Assembly: GCA_038063975.1 (NCBI GenBank)
Contig: JBBTTY010000049.1
Location: 1 to 11,683, forward strand
Reading direction: 5' to 3'
Length of the DNA: 11,683 nt
Source: UBA6065 sp038063975
GTDB taxonomy: Bacteria > Patescibacteriota > Minisyncoccia > Phycocordibacterales > UBA6065
Made by a program: the position numbers and the translations under genes. Shown one piece after another: positions 1 to 5,708 of this stretch. Numbering within the stretch: the first letter of the stretch is position 1; every line of letters begins with the position of its first letter. Below the pieces are notes generated by a model. That model worked only from the letters and a program-made list of their open reading frames with translations, was not told where the DNA came from and did no database searches.

Positions 1-175
1 GGGGCGTACAATTCAAAGAACAAGGATGGTGTGCAATGAAAGGGGTCCAGTACACAGTGGACCAGAAACAAGATGACTCCCGTTGAATACAGACAGCATC
101 TTTCAGCAGAATCTAGGGGTGTGGGGGTGGGTTTCGAAAGTGTCCATTAAAAGGGGTACACATCACAGTTAGAGT
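1..175. other. Non-coding left edge, possible IS terminal region
   Basis: I see no convincing gene here. A 6-bp perfect inverted repeat (GGTCCA at 44-49, TGGACC at 58-63) could form a hairpin with an 8-nt loop, but no T-run follows it. A G-rich tract occupies 115-131. Short reading frames that enter from the left edge stop by position 86 and match nothing I recognise. The stretch ends with a sequence resembling an IS terminus, listed separately, so this may be the non-coding tail of an element whose transposase lies to the left of the window. Confidence 0.4.
140..167. mobile_element. Possible terminal inverted repeat of an IS3/IS481-type element
   Basis: Read on the minus strand, the sequence starts TGTGATGTGTACCCC and continues TTTTAATGGACAC. 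This resembles the ends of IS150-group IS3 and related IS481 elements, which typically begin with TGT, then a cytosine run, an AT-rich stretch and TGGACA. The tip would be at about 167, with the element extending to the left. A related string (TGTGTACTGGACCCC on the minus strand) lies inside at about 44-58. No transposase is visible within the window, so this is a resemblance only. Confidence 0.3.
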
Positions 176-634
176 CTAAAACCCGAGGCGGTCAAACAAG
201 GTCTGAATAATACCTTGCTCAAAAACTTCTTCTTTCAAATGAGTGGTGAGAAATGAACGTAAATCGTTTAGATTTTCGGTTGCGAGAGGCATAGCGATAA
301 GAGGCACTATTACTTTTTTTGATTTTATGATGAGCCGAGGGCCGTGGTGGTGATTTTCGTCAATGAAAAAAGATTCAATAGTCTGATAAGGATAGAGCGT
401 TTTATCTACGATTATACCCTCATCATTGATTTCAACCGTAACAATATCGGGCTTGCGTGAGGCAAACATAGTGAGAGTAAAAACGCCTATGGCAATAACC
501 ACGCCGAACAAAACATTGCCGAAAATAATAGCCGTGACGACCAGAGCCACTGAAATGATGCCTGTGGTCCAATACCAATCCGAAGTTTTTTTTGTGTAGT
601 GATATTCCGGCGCCTGCCAAGAGAAATTTTTCAT
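176..634 (-). CDS. Two-helix membrane protein with C-terminal PH-like domain (unknown function)
   Basis: This 152-aa protein has a short cytoplasmic N-terminus containing a W-x-A-P-E-Y segment. Two closely spaced hydrophobic helices follow (about residues 22-41 and 43-61), then a soluble part of about 90 residues (62-152). The soluble part is rich in alternating beta-strand patterns (VTVEI, GIIVD, PYQTIESF, RLIIKSK). This layout is common in Parcubacteria hypothetical proteins and resembles small bacterial PH-like membrane proteins; that assignment is an inference and no catalytic motif is visible. The gene stands alone and diverges from tRNA-Ser. Its start is supported by an extended -10 box that ends 6 nt before the ATG. 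Function unknown. Confidence 0.8.
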   Translation of the reverse strand: MKNFSWQAPEYHYTKKTSDWYWTTGIISVALVVTAIIFGNVLFGVVIAIGVFTLTMFASRKPDIVTVEINDEGIIVDKTLYPYQTIESFFIDENHHHGPRLIIKSKKVIVPLIAMPLATENLNDLRSFLTTHLKEEVFEQGIIQTLFDRLGF

Positions 635-640
635 AAACGA

Positions 641-649
641 ATTATATCA
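641..649 (-). promoter_or_regulatory. Extended -10 promoter, leaderless spacing
   Basis: On the minus strand this reads TGATATAAT, an extended -10 (TGn plus TATAAT), ending 6 nt before the ATG at 634. Transcription starting about 7 nt downstream of the hexamer would begin at the A of the start codon. No good -35 hexamer is visible, as is usual for extended -10 promoters. Confidence 0.7.
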
Positions 650-712
650 CGCTAAAAAATACGATCAGACATCTTTGCTCTAAGGCTCGCTTTATTGTAA
701 ATTGTATGTAAT

Positions 713-799
713 GGATGGGTGCCAGAGTGGTCTAATGGAACAGTCTTGAAAACTGTCGTCCCTTTACGGGGACCGTGAGTTCGAATCTCACCCCATCCG
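713..799 (+). tRNA. tRNA-Ser (TGA)
   Basis: The acceptor stem GGATGGG pairs with CCCATCC. The anticodon loop CTTGAAA (745-751) gives anticodon TGA. A long variable arm (GTCCC/GGGGAC around 758-773) is typical of class II serine tRNAs. The T-arm is GTGAG-TTCGAAT-CTCAC and the discriminator is G799. CCA is not encoded. The ruvX start codon follows after only 2 nt, so the tRNA and that gene are probably co-transcribed. Confidence 0.97.
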
Positions 800-801
800 C
801 T

Positions 802-1200
802 ATGAAAAATATGCGACTTTTAGGAATAGATTACGGAAAGAAAAGGGTAGGTATCGCCATAACGGACGATCTGGGAATGATGGCTTTTCCAAAGGCAGTT
901 TTACCGAATGACAATTTTCTTTTCACTGAAATAAAAAATCTAGTCAGAGGGCATGACATAGAGAAAATAATCCTCGGCGAGTCCAAAGATTACAAAATGA
1001 ACGACAATCCGATCATGTCTCGCATAAAACTCTTCAAAGACGAGCTAGAGAGAGATTTGAAAATAGATGTAATATATGAACCAGAAATATTGTCGAGTCA
1101 CCAAGCCTCGTACTTTCAGGGGAAAACTTCCATGACTGATGCAGCTGCGGCCTCAATAATTCTTCAAAGTTATATAGATCGGATAAAGAATGAACAATAA
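802..1200 (+). CDS. ruvX: RuvX/YqgF family RNase H-fold nuclease
   Basis: A 132-aa protein of normal length for the YqgF/RuvX family, cytoplasmic nucleases with an RNase H fold. In bacteria they are linked to 16S rRNA 5'-end maturation and annotated as putative Holliday junction resolvases. Visible motifs are the N-terminal GIDYGKKRVGIA with catalytic-type Asp10, a central Glu95 in the region equivalent to the usual D-E-R-L-[ST]-T motif, and the C-terminal D113-A-A-A-A-S-I-I-L-Q-S-Y with acidic Asp113. The central motif is altered to P-E-I-L-S-S, keeping the Glu but losing the Asp and Arg. An upstream in-frame GTG lies inside tRNA-Ser, so I chose ATG 802; ATG 811 is the alternative. There is no ribosome-binding site. 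It sits 2 nt after the tRNA and 36 nt before the DedA gene. Confidence 0.9.
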   Translation: MKNMRLLGIDYGKKRVGIAITDDLGMMAFPKAVLPNDNFLFTEIKNLVRGHDIEKIILGESKDYKMNDNPIMSRIKLFKDELERDLKIDVIYEPEILSSHQASYFQGKTSMTDAAAASIILQSYIDRIKNEQ

Positions 1201-1224
1201 AAGGCAAAATAAAAAGAAACACGA

Positions 1225-1230
1225 TACACT
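1225..1230 (+). promoter_or_regulatory. -10 box TACACT, leaderless spacing
   Basis: TACACT ends 6 nt before the ATG at 1237, the same geometry as at several other genes in the window. No clear -35 box is visible. Confidence 0.45.
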
Positions 1231-1236
1231 TAAACC

Positions 1237-1842
1237 ATGTTTCAATATTTAGATCCACAATTTCTCATAACAACTCTCGGCTTTGTGGGTATCTTGGCCA
1301 TCGTGTTTGCCGAGTCGGGACTTTTCTTTGGTTTTTTTCTGCCGGGGGATTCGCTTCTCTTTACAGCCGGCCTTTTTGCTTCGCAGGGCTATTTTGATAT
1401 CACATGGCTTGTTTCCGGTATTGCTTTGGCGGCTATCCTCGGGGACAGCGTGGGTTATACATTTGGCAGACGAATAGGTCCCACCCTTTTTTCCCGAGAG
1501 GATTCTTTTTTCTTCCACAAAAAGCATGTCGAGCGTGCGCGTTTATTTTATGAAAAATACGGTGTAAAAACTATAATACTGGCGCGATTTGTACCTATTA
1601 TCCGCACATTTGCTCCTATTGTTGCGGGTATAGCAGGCATGCGTTATGGGATATTTATTACTTACAATATAATCGGTGGTATAGGTTGGACGCTGATTCT
1701 CACTTTGGCGGGATTTTTTCTCGGCAATGCCTTTCCAGACATAAAAAAATATCTCGACCTCATCATCGTTACTATCATTTTTATCTCAATTTTACCAATT
1801 GTTTTTGAGTGGATAAAAGAAAGGAAAAAGGATCATATATAG
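1237..1842 (+). CDS. DedA family membrane protein (VTT domain)
   Basis: A 201-aa polytopic inner-membrane protein of typical DedA length. DedA proteins belong to the VTT/SNARE-associated superfamily; family members are tied to lipid-carrier (undecaprenyl phosphate or phospholipid) flipping, membrane homeostasis and proton-dependent tolerance. Hallmarks seen: Glu26 in a hydrophobic re-entrant segment followed by F-L-P-G-D-S-L-L (34-41), G69-D70 with nearby G-Y, and the signature R117-F-x-P120-x-x-R123 with P127 and A-G-x-x-x-M (130-135). A conserved W151 begins the last core helix pair, and a basic tail ends the protein. The two arginines and the acidic residues match those essential in E. coli YqjA and YghB. 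It lies between ruvX and the pil operon with its own -10 box. The substrate cannot be read from the sequence. Confidence 0.93.
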   Translation: MFQYLDPQFLITTLGFVGILAIVFAESGLFFGFFLPGDSLLFTAGLFASQGYFDITWLVSGIALAAILGDSVGYTFGRRIGPTLFSREDSFFFHKKHVERARLFYEKYGVKTIILARFVPIIRTFAPIVAGIAGMRYGIFITYNIIGGIGWTLILTLAGFFLGNAFPDIKKYLDLIIVTIIFISILPIVFEWIKERKKDHI

Positions 1843-1848
1843 TATACT
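1843..1848 (+). promoter_or_regulatory. -10 box TATACT for the pil operon, leaderless spacing
   Basis: TATACT starts right at the end of the DedA gene and ends 7 nt before ATG 1856. TTG 1850 and GTG 1853 are in frame just upstream, but the -10 position favours the ATG. No -35 hexamer is recognisable. Confidence 0.55.
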
Positions 1849-1855
1849 ATTGGTG

Positions 1856-2881
1856 ATGAATTCTCCGGCAAAAAATTTTCTCACCAGAGCTTTTCCCGTG
1901 CCAAAGTCCCTGTCGCTCTCCAACGTTTCCGTTTCTCTATTCGACGGACGGCTCTCTTTTTTTGAATTAAAGAGATCGAAAGACAAGTTATATTCAAAAG
2001 CTTTCGGTACTGTTCCTTTTCCTGTCATTCGTCCTAGTAAATTAGATGAAAAGCAAAAAACAGAGGCAGTTTCGGCCTTGCGATCATTTTCTAAAATACA
2101 CAAATATTTCTACGTTCACATTGTTGTGCATGAAGGTGATGCCTATGTCTTTCGATTGGCCGTGCCGACCACAAATCCGGACGAACTACATTCGGCCATA
2201 GAATCTGTACTCGAAGAAAATGTTCCCATACCGCCAGCTGAAGCCATTTTCGAATACGATATTATTTCTCACGATAGTATGCGCAATGAAACAGTTGTCG
2301 CCGTCTCGGTTGTTTCTGAAAAAATAATTGAAAGTTATGTTGACCTGCTCTCTCTAGGCGGTCTTTTGCCGGTTTCTTTTGAAACCGAAGCTCGAGCTCT
2401 GTCTCGTTCTCTATTTCCTATGGAAAGTTCTGATATAGCTATAATTTTGGCTATAAATCAACACCACTCGGTCATTTCAATCGTGGAGAAGAGAAGGGCA
2501 ATCTTCAGCTCTTCTATCGAAGTCGGTGCACATGATATAAATCAAGCTGTCGAAAAGACTATGAAGAAGGAAACTGACACAATTTTTGATGCTAGTCTGC
2601 CCGTCTTCTCTGTTATTCACGATGAACTTGCCAAAGTTTTGGTTTTCTGGAAAACCCAGGAAAAAAAGATAAAAGATTTCAAAAACATTTCACGCATTAT
2701 CCTCACAGGAAGTGATTCATTGGCACCAAGTTTTGCGAGATACATCTCTTTATCTTTCTCGATGCCAGTGGAAGTCGGTTCGGTTTGGACAAATATCGTC
2801 TCGCCCGAGGAATGCTTGCCAGACTTGTCCAGGAGAGATTCGCTCGATTATGGTGCGCTCATCGGAGCTTTATTGAAATGA
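1856..2881 (+). CDS. pilM: PilM-like actin-fold type IV pilus assembly ATPase
   Basis: About 341 aa, the usual size for PilM. PilM is a cytoplasmic actin-like (FtsA-related) protein that binds the PilN N-terminus and links the inner-membrane pilus platform to the motor ATPases. Supporting features: an early strand with LSLSNVSVSLFDG, the family-typical segment around residues 105-135 (E-x-N-V-P-I-P-P-A-E-A-I-F-E-Y-D), a central segment on learning position with E-T-E-A-R-A-L, a strand-turn reading A-I-I-L-A-I-N-Q in place of the second phosphate-binding loop, and a C-terminal ILTGSDSLAPSF loop similar to the PilM adenosine-contact region. The glycine-rich D-x-G motif of classical PilM is weak here (I-N-Q-H-H-S), so ATP turnover is not certain. 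The stop codon overlaps the pilN start by 4 nt (ATGA). First gene of the operon; TTG 1850 and GTG 1853 are alternative starts. Confidence 0.85.
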   Translation: MNSPAKNFLTRAFPVPKSLSLSNVSVSLFDGRLSFFELKRSKDKLYSKAFGTVPFPVIRPSKLDEKQKTEAVSALRSFSKIHKYFYVHIVVHEGDAYVFRLAVPTTNPDELHSAIESVLEENVPIPPAEAIFEYDIISHDSMRNETVVAVSVVSEKIIESYVDLLSLGGLLPVSFETEARALSRSLFPMESSDIAIILAINQHHSVISIVEKRRAIFSSSIEVGAHDINQAVEKTMKKETDTIFDASLPVFSVIHDELAKVLVFWKTQEKKIKDFKNISRIILTGSDSLAPSFARYISLSFSMPVEVGSVWTNIVSPEECLPDLSRRDSLDYGALIGALLK

Positions 2882-3417
2882 TTTTTACTTTTTTAAAAGG
2901 AGAATATAGACAAAAAATTTTGGGTGAATACCGAAAGAGACTTTTGGTTTTGATTTTATCTCTCCTTGTCTTGCTTCTTTTCGTGCTTTTAGGCTTGGCT
3001 CTGCCGTCATTCATATCTCTGGGAGATCAGAATAAAGTTGTACTTTTGGAAAGAGAAGCATATTCTAAAAATGTGGCAGAGAACGGACAGACTGAAATTG
3101 AAAATCAACTGAAAGGCATGAAAGAGATGATTGTCGTTTTGAAACAAAACATAGAAAATACTCCTCTCGTTTCAATCATTGAGAAAATTCTTTCGGAGAA
3201 AAGTTTCGATGTGACTATCTCCAATCTGTCTTTGGAGCGTAAAAAAGAAGAATGGTCGATCAATCTCTCCGGTATGGCAGAAACCAGAGAGGCTATGGTT
3301 GATTTTTCAAAGAGACTAGAAGCTGTGTCTTCTTTTTCTCTCGTCGATCTGCCGGTTTCCAGTCTGGCCAAAAATAAAAATATTTCTTTTACAATTTCTC
3401 TCCGCTCTAAATTTTGA
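2878..3417 (+). CDS. pilN: PilN-like type IV pilus inner-membrane platform protein
   Basis: A 179-aa bitopic membrane protein. PilN binds PilM through its cytoplasmic N-terminus and dimerises with PilO in the periplasm or outer space. Seen here: a short basic N-terminus (about residues 1-21), one long very hydrophobic helix (about 22-46), a helical linker with repeated E and K (60-95), and a C-terminal alpha/beta domain with the pattern W-S-I-N-L-S-G ... A-M-V-D-F-S-K-R-L ... F-T-I-S-L typical of the PilN ferredoxin-like fold. The start is fixed by the ATGA overlap with pilM; a GGAG at 2864-2867 could act as a ribosome site, the only decent one in this operon. Longer upstream starts would lie inside pilM and are unlikely. 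Recognition rests on order and topology more than on strong sequence identity. Confidence 0.8.
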   Translation: MIFTFLKGEYRQKILGEYRKRLLVLILSLLVLLLFVLLGLALPSFISLGDQNKVVLLEREAYSKNVAENGQTEIENQLKGMKEMIVVLKQNIENTPLVSIIEKILSEKSFDVTISNLSLERKKEEWSINLSGMAETREAMVDFSKRLEAVSSFSLVDLPVSSLAKNKNISFTISLRSKF

Positions 3418-3419
3418 TT

Positions 3420-3977
3420 ATGAAAACTAATGCATTTCGAACAATATTTATATGGGTTCTGATAATTACGGTGTTTCTGCTCTTTTCGCTATGGGTTTTT
3501 CTTATATATAAAAGCTATTTTTACAGAGGAGGAGTTGCCCGCATATCCGAGGAAACTTCCTCCAAACAAAATCGAGATTCTTATCTCGCTTCTATCCGTA
3601 ATGTTTTGCGTAGAACAGAGGGAGGCTTCGAGGTTATAGAGAGAAGATTTATAAAAGAGAACGACGTGCCGACTTTCATAAAATTTCTCGAAGGGCAGGC
3701 AGAGATATTTAGAGTCAAAGCCGACCTAAATGGTATTACTTTGGATCCTGTCCTGAAAAATTCCATATTTCGTATATTACGTATCCGTGTAAACGGATCG
3801 GGCTATTGGGAGGATGCTATTTCGTTTGTTCACGCTCTCGATATGATGCCGTACGAAACACGCATAGACCGCGTCAGTTTTTCAAAGCTTCCGGAAACAA
3901 TAGGTGATCTAAAAATACCAAAGACATCAAAACCGTCTTGGAGCGTGGTTGTAGATATTTCTCAGTACGTAAAATAA
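3420..3977 (+). CDS. pilO: PilO-like type IV pilus inner-membrane platform protein
   Basis: A 185-aa bitopic membrane protein starting 2 nt after the pilN stop; the ATG follows TTGATT directly and has no ribosome site, so translation is probably coupled. There is one N-terminal helix (about residues 8-32), a helical stretch (about 42-95) likely to form the coiled coil with PilN, and a C-terminal domain of beta-alpha-beta type (I-L-R-I-R-V-N-G-S-G-Y-W-E-D-A-I-S-F-V-H-A-L). The motif of a small domain that ends with strand, G-S-G, then a helix is the PilO/PilN pattern. Position third in the pilM-pilN-pilO order is the strongest support. In the family, PilO pairs with PilN to form the ring linked to the pilus base. 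Confidence 0.75.
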   Translation: MKTNAFRTIFIWVLIITVFLLFSLWVFLIYKSYFYRGGVARISEETSSKQNRDSYLASIRNVLRRTEGGFEVIERRFIKENDVPTFIKFLEGQAEIFRVKADLNGITLDPVLKNSIFRILRIRVNGSGYWEDAISFVHALDMMPYETRIDRVSFSKLPETIGDLKIPKTSKPSWSVVVDISQYVK

Positions 3978-3983
3978 AAAAAT

Positions 3984-4286
3984 ATGAAAAAAATATCTTT
4001 ACATATCCATACGCCACGCCAAGTCGCCAGAAATGTAGGAGAAAATTCTTCCCGTGACTGGCATTTAATTTTGCTCTGTTTTGTTATTCTCCTCATCATA
4101 GTTGTAGCTGTCGATGTCTTTTTTTACAACAGACTTTCGGTGATGGGTGAGAGTGAAATTGTCCAAAATCAACCCAATCAAATTCTCAATAGGATTGATT
4201 TTGATGAAATGGTGAAAGCTCTCAATGAGAAAAAACTGAATCTATTGTCTGTGCCGGATAGAGTGATTGCCGATCCTTCTATATAA
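3984..4286 (+). CDS. Single-helix protein, fourth gene of the pil operon
   Basis: A 100-aa protein that begins 6 nt after pilO. About 25 N-terminal residues are polar and basic, one helix follows (about 28-46), then about 50 polar residues outside. The tail contains I-L-N-R-I-D-F-D-E-M-V-K-A-L-N-E-K, a short amphipathic helix, and a final V-P-D-R-V-I-A-D-P-S. No lipobox cysteine is present, so it is not a classical PilP lipoprotein, although it holds the place where pilP stands in proteobacterial operons. It may be a lineage-specific pilus platform subunit; that is inferred from context only. No ribosome site is visible. It is the last gene of the operon and converges on tRNA-Arg 14 nt further on. 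Confidence 0.75.
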   Translation: MKKISLHIHTPRQVARNVGENSSRDWHLILLCFVILLIIVVAVDVFFYNRLSVMGESEIVQNQPNQILNRIDFDEMVKALNEKKLNLLSVPDRVIADPSI

Positions 4287-4300
4287 ATGAATTTTTCTTG

Positions 4301-4373
4301 TCCCCTCGGTTGGAATCGAACCAACATCGACGGCTTAGAAGTCCGCAGTTCTGATCCATTGAACTACGAGGGG
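4301..4373 (-). tRNA. tRNA-Arg (TCT)
   Basis: Read on the minus strand: acceptor CCCCTCG pairs with CGAGGGG, D-stem GTTC/GAAC, anticodon loop CTTCTAA giving TCT, T-arm GTTGG-TTCGATT-CCAAC, discriminator A. The last pair of the anticodon stem is A-G (31-39), a tolerated mismatch. CCA is not encoded. It lies 7 nt downstream of tRNA-Val on the same strand, so the two are probably one transcript. Confidence 0.95.
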
Positions 4374-4380
4374 ATATCTG

Positions 4381-4453
4381 TGCGCCCTGCAGGACTTGAA
4401 CCTGCGACATCTTCAGTGTAAATGAAGCGCTCTACCAACTGAGCTAAGGGCGC
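4381..4453 (-). tRNA. tRNA-Val (TAC)
   Basis: Read on the minus strand: acceptor GCGCCCT pairs with AGGGCGC, anticodon stem CTTCA/TGAAG around loop TTTACAC giving TAC, T-arm GCAGG-TTCAAGT-CCTGC, discriminator A. CCA is not encoded. The first 12 nt of the gene are part of a 41-bp tandem repeat that extends upstream. Confidence 0.95.
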
Positions 4454-4536
4454 ATATAACTAAAGCCTATACCTACCAAAACAGCTAAGGGCGCATATAA
4501 CTAAAGCCTATACCTACCAAAACAGCTAAGGGCGCA
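4442..4536. repeat. 41-bp tandem repeat containing the tRNA-Val 5' end
   Basis: Two perfect 41-bp units (4442-4482 and 4483-4523) and a 13-nt start of a third (4524-4536). Each unit begins with AGCTAAGGGCGC, the complement of the first 12 nt of tRNA-Val, followed by 29 nt of its leader. Read from the promoter at 4544-4572, the transcript would pass two orphan copies of the tRNA 5' end before reaching the complete gene. Units are identical, which suggests a recent slippage or duplication event. Confidence 0.95.
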
Positions 4537-4543
4537 CTCGGTA

Positions 4544-4572
4544 TTTATAGCCTATTTCTTGCATCTCTTCAA
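4544..4572 (-). promoter_or_regulatory. Sigma70-type promoter for tRNA-Val and tRNA-Arg
   Basis: On the minus strand: -35 TTGAAG (4567-4572), 17-nt spacer, -10 TATAAA (4544-4549). The predicted start is about 7 nt further on, just before the outermost partial tRNA-Val copy. It diverges from rplS, whose ATG is 23 nt to the right of the -35 box. Confidence 0.7.
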
Positions 4573-4595
4573 GCGTCGTGTTAGATTGACGGCCT

Positions 4596-4991
4596 ATGGA
4601 AAGCAAAATAATTACATCTCCAATAGACATGAAATCCAGAAAAACACTCAGACTTCGCTCGGGTGACACTGTACGCGTATGGCAGAAAATCAAAGAGGGC
4701 GACAAGGCTCGTCTTCAGAGTTTTGAAGGTCTAATTTTGTTTAGAAAACACGGCGATGAAGCCGGAGCTACATTTACCGTACGTAAAGTAATAGACGGTG
4801 TTGGTGTGGAAAGAATTTTTCCTCTCTATTCTCCAGTTATAGATGAAATTGAAATCATTCGCAGATCAAAAGTTCGCAGATCAAAACTCTATTTCGTACG
4901 TGAAAAAGCAACCAAAGAAATTCGTAGACAAATGAGAAAAATTATAGGAGAAAAACCAGAGAGGACAGATGTCGTAAAAGCTCCAAGTTAG
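4596..4991 (+). CDS. rplS: Large ribosomal subunit protein bL19
   Basis: A 131-aa protein, slightly longer than E. coli bL19 (115 aa). bL19 is a 50S protein at the 30S-50S interface. Clear family motifs: R-x-G-D-T-V-x-V (21-28), R-L-Q-x-F-E-G (39-45), F-T-V-R-K-V-x-x-G-V-G-V-E-R-I-F-P (60-76), Y-S-P-V-I-D-E-I (78-85), and a basic R-R-S-K-V-R-R-S-K-L-Y-F-V-R-E block. The extra length is a C-terminal tail of about 20 residues (K-I-I-G-E-K-P-E-R-T-D). Start ATG 4596 matches the family N-terminus; ATG 4629 is a shorter alternative. No Shine-Dalgarno is present. tRNA-Leu begins 14 nt after the stop, so read-through into it is likely. Confidence 0.96.
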   Translation: MESKIITSPIDMKSRKTLRLRSGDTVRVWQKIKEGDKARLQSFEGLILFRKHGDEAGATFTVRKVIDGVGVERIFPLYSPVIDEIEIIRRSKVRRSKLYFVREKATKEIRRQMRKIIGEKPERTDVVKAPS

Positions 4992-5005
4992 TGTTGTTTT
5001 TATAT

Positions 5006-5087
5006 GCTCGGGTGGCGAAATTAGCAGACGCACTACCTTGAGGTGGTAGCGCCGTAAGGCGTGGAGGTGCAAGTCCTCTCCCGAGCA
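5006..5087 (+). tRNA. tRNA-Leu (GAG)
   Basis: Acceptor GCTCGGG pairs with CCCGAGC (5080-5086), anticodon stem CTACC/GGTAG around loop TTGAGGT giving GAG, a class II variable arm (CGCC GTAA GGCG), T-arm GGAGG-TGCAAGT-CCTCT with one G-T pair, discriminator A5087. CCA is not encoded. Likely co-transcribed with rplS. Confidence 0.95.
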
Positions 5088-5093
5088 CAGGAA

Positions 5094-5189
5094 ATGAATA
5101 ACAGATTAGCGTCTTTTTTGTTTCGTATATTTGGGATCATATACGGTTTCGTTTATATTCCACAGTATATACTCTTTACATTAATATAA
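5094..5189 (+). CDS. Doubtful 31-codon hydrophobic reading frame
   Basis: An ATG 6 nt after tRNA-Leu opens a frame for a 31-aa peptide, mostly F, I, L, Y and V with N-N-R at the start, that ends just before the HNH1 gene. Its ATG would lie a few nt downstream of tRNA 3' cleavage, as for ruvX, and its composition would suit a small membrane peptide. Composition of an AT-rich spacer gives such frames by chance, so this is recorded only as a possibility. Confidence 0.15.
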   Translation: MNNRLASFLFRIFGIIYGFVYIPQYILFTLI

Positions 5190-5203
5190 ATACGAAATAT
5201 TAT
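5175..5203 (+). promoter_or_regulatory. Promoter for HNH1, leaderless spacing
   Basis: -35 TTTACA (5175-5180), 17-nt spacer, -10 TATTAT (5198-5203), ending 7 nt before ATG 5211. Confidence 0.55.
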
Positions 5204-5210
5204 TAGTTCT

Positions 5211-5708
5211 ATGCCAATTGTTTCTTGTAAAATTTGTACTAAAAAATTCTATACAAAACCCTCATGGCTCAAGAATGGTTCTGGTATTTATTGCTCTATA
5301 AAATGTCGGGGATTGGCAAAGAGAAAGGGTGAATTTATTTTATGTTCTATGTGTGGAAAGCGTGTTTACAAATCCTTGCAAAATCTAAAACGATCAAAGA
5401 GCGGTAAATATTTCTGTGGGCGTGCCTGTAGTCTCCTATGGCTTAGTACACAACAGGTGGGTAACAAGCATGGTAATTGGAAAGGTGGTGAATATTCATA
5501 TAGAGATATATTAAATCGATCAAAGATGAAAATTAAATGTATGTTATGTGACAAAGACGATAAAAGAATTCTCACCGTTCATCATATTGATAAAAATCGA
5601 CGAAACAATAGTCTAAAAAATCTGGCTTGGTTATGCTACAACTGTCATTTTTTGGTTCATCATTCTATTGAAGTTAAACAAAAATTCGATGCCACACGTA
5701 ATATGTAA
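5211..5708 (+). CDS. HNH endonuclease with N-terminal zinc-binding repeats (copy 1)
   Basis: A 165-aa protein. Two zinc-ribbon-like units come first: C6-x2-C9 with C28-x3-C32, and C45-x2-C48 with C69-x3-C73. A linker with N-K-H-G-N-W-K-G-G (85-93) resembles the NUMOD-type DNA-binding motif found in free-standing and intron homing nucleases. The HNH domain follows: C110-x2-C113, catalytic-type H124-H125-I-D, N133, N-L-A-W-L-C142-x2-C145-H and H150. The Cys4-His-Asn-His arrangement is complete, so the nuclease should be active. The target is unknown; homing or selfish DNA activity fits better than restriction, since no methylase is nearby. The last 20 nt overlap the next gene, a diverged paralogue. 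It sits between tRNA-Leu and tRNA-His. Confidence 0.9.
   Translation: MPIVSCKICTKKFYTKPSWLKNGSGIYCSIKCRGLAKRKGEFILCSMCGKRVYKSLQNLKRSKSGKYFCGRACSLLWLSTQQVGNKHGNWKGGEYSYRDILNRSKMKIKCMLCDKDDKRILTVHHIDKNRRNNSLKNLAWLCYNCHFLVHHSIEVKQKFDATRNM

Noticed and set aside
3..86. Reading frame entering from the left edge and ending at TGA 84-86
   Set aside because: Only 27 codons with no recognisable motif; two other frames are equally open for a similar length.
115..131. G-quadruplex in the G-rich tract
   Set aside because: Only three close G-runs; the fourth is more than 20 nt away.
775..801. Longer ruvX start at GTG 775
   Set aside because: It lies inside the T-arm of tRNA-Ser, and the family N-terminus begins at the G-I-D-Y-G block just after ATG 802.
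2785..2877. Longer N-terminus for pilN starting inside pilM
   Set aside because: The extra residues have no family character, and the ATGA overlap at 2878 is a typical operon junction.
4442..4536. CRISPR array at the tandem repeats
   Set aside because: Units are contiguous and identical with no variable spacers, only two and a bit copies, and they contain tRNA sequence.
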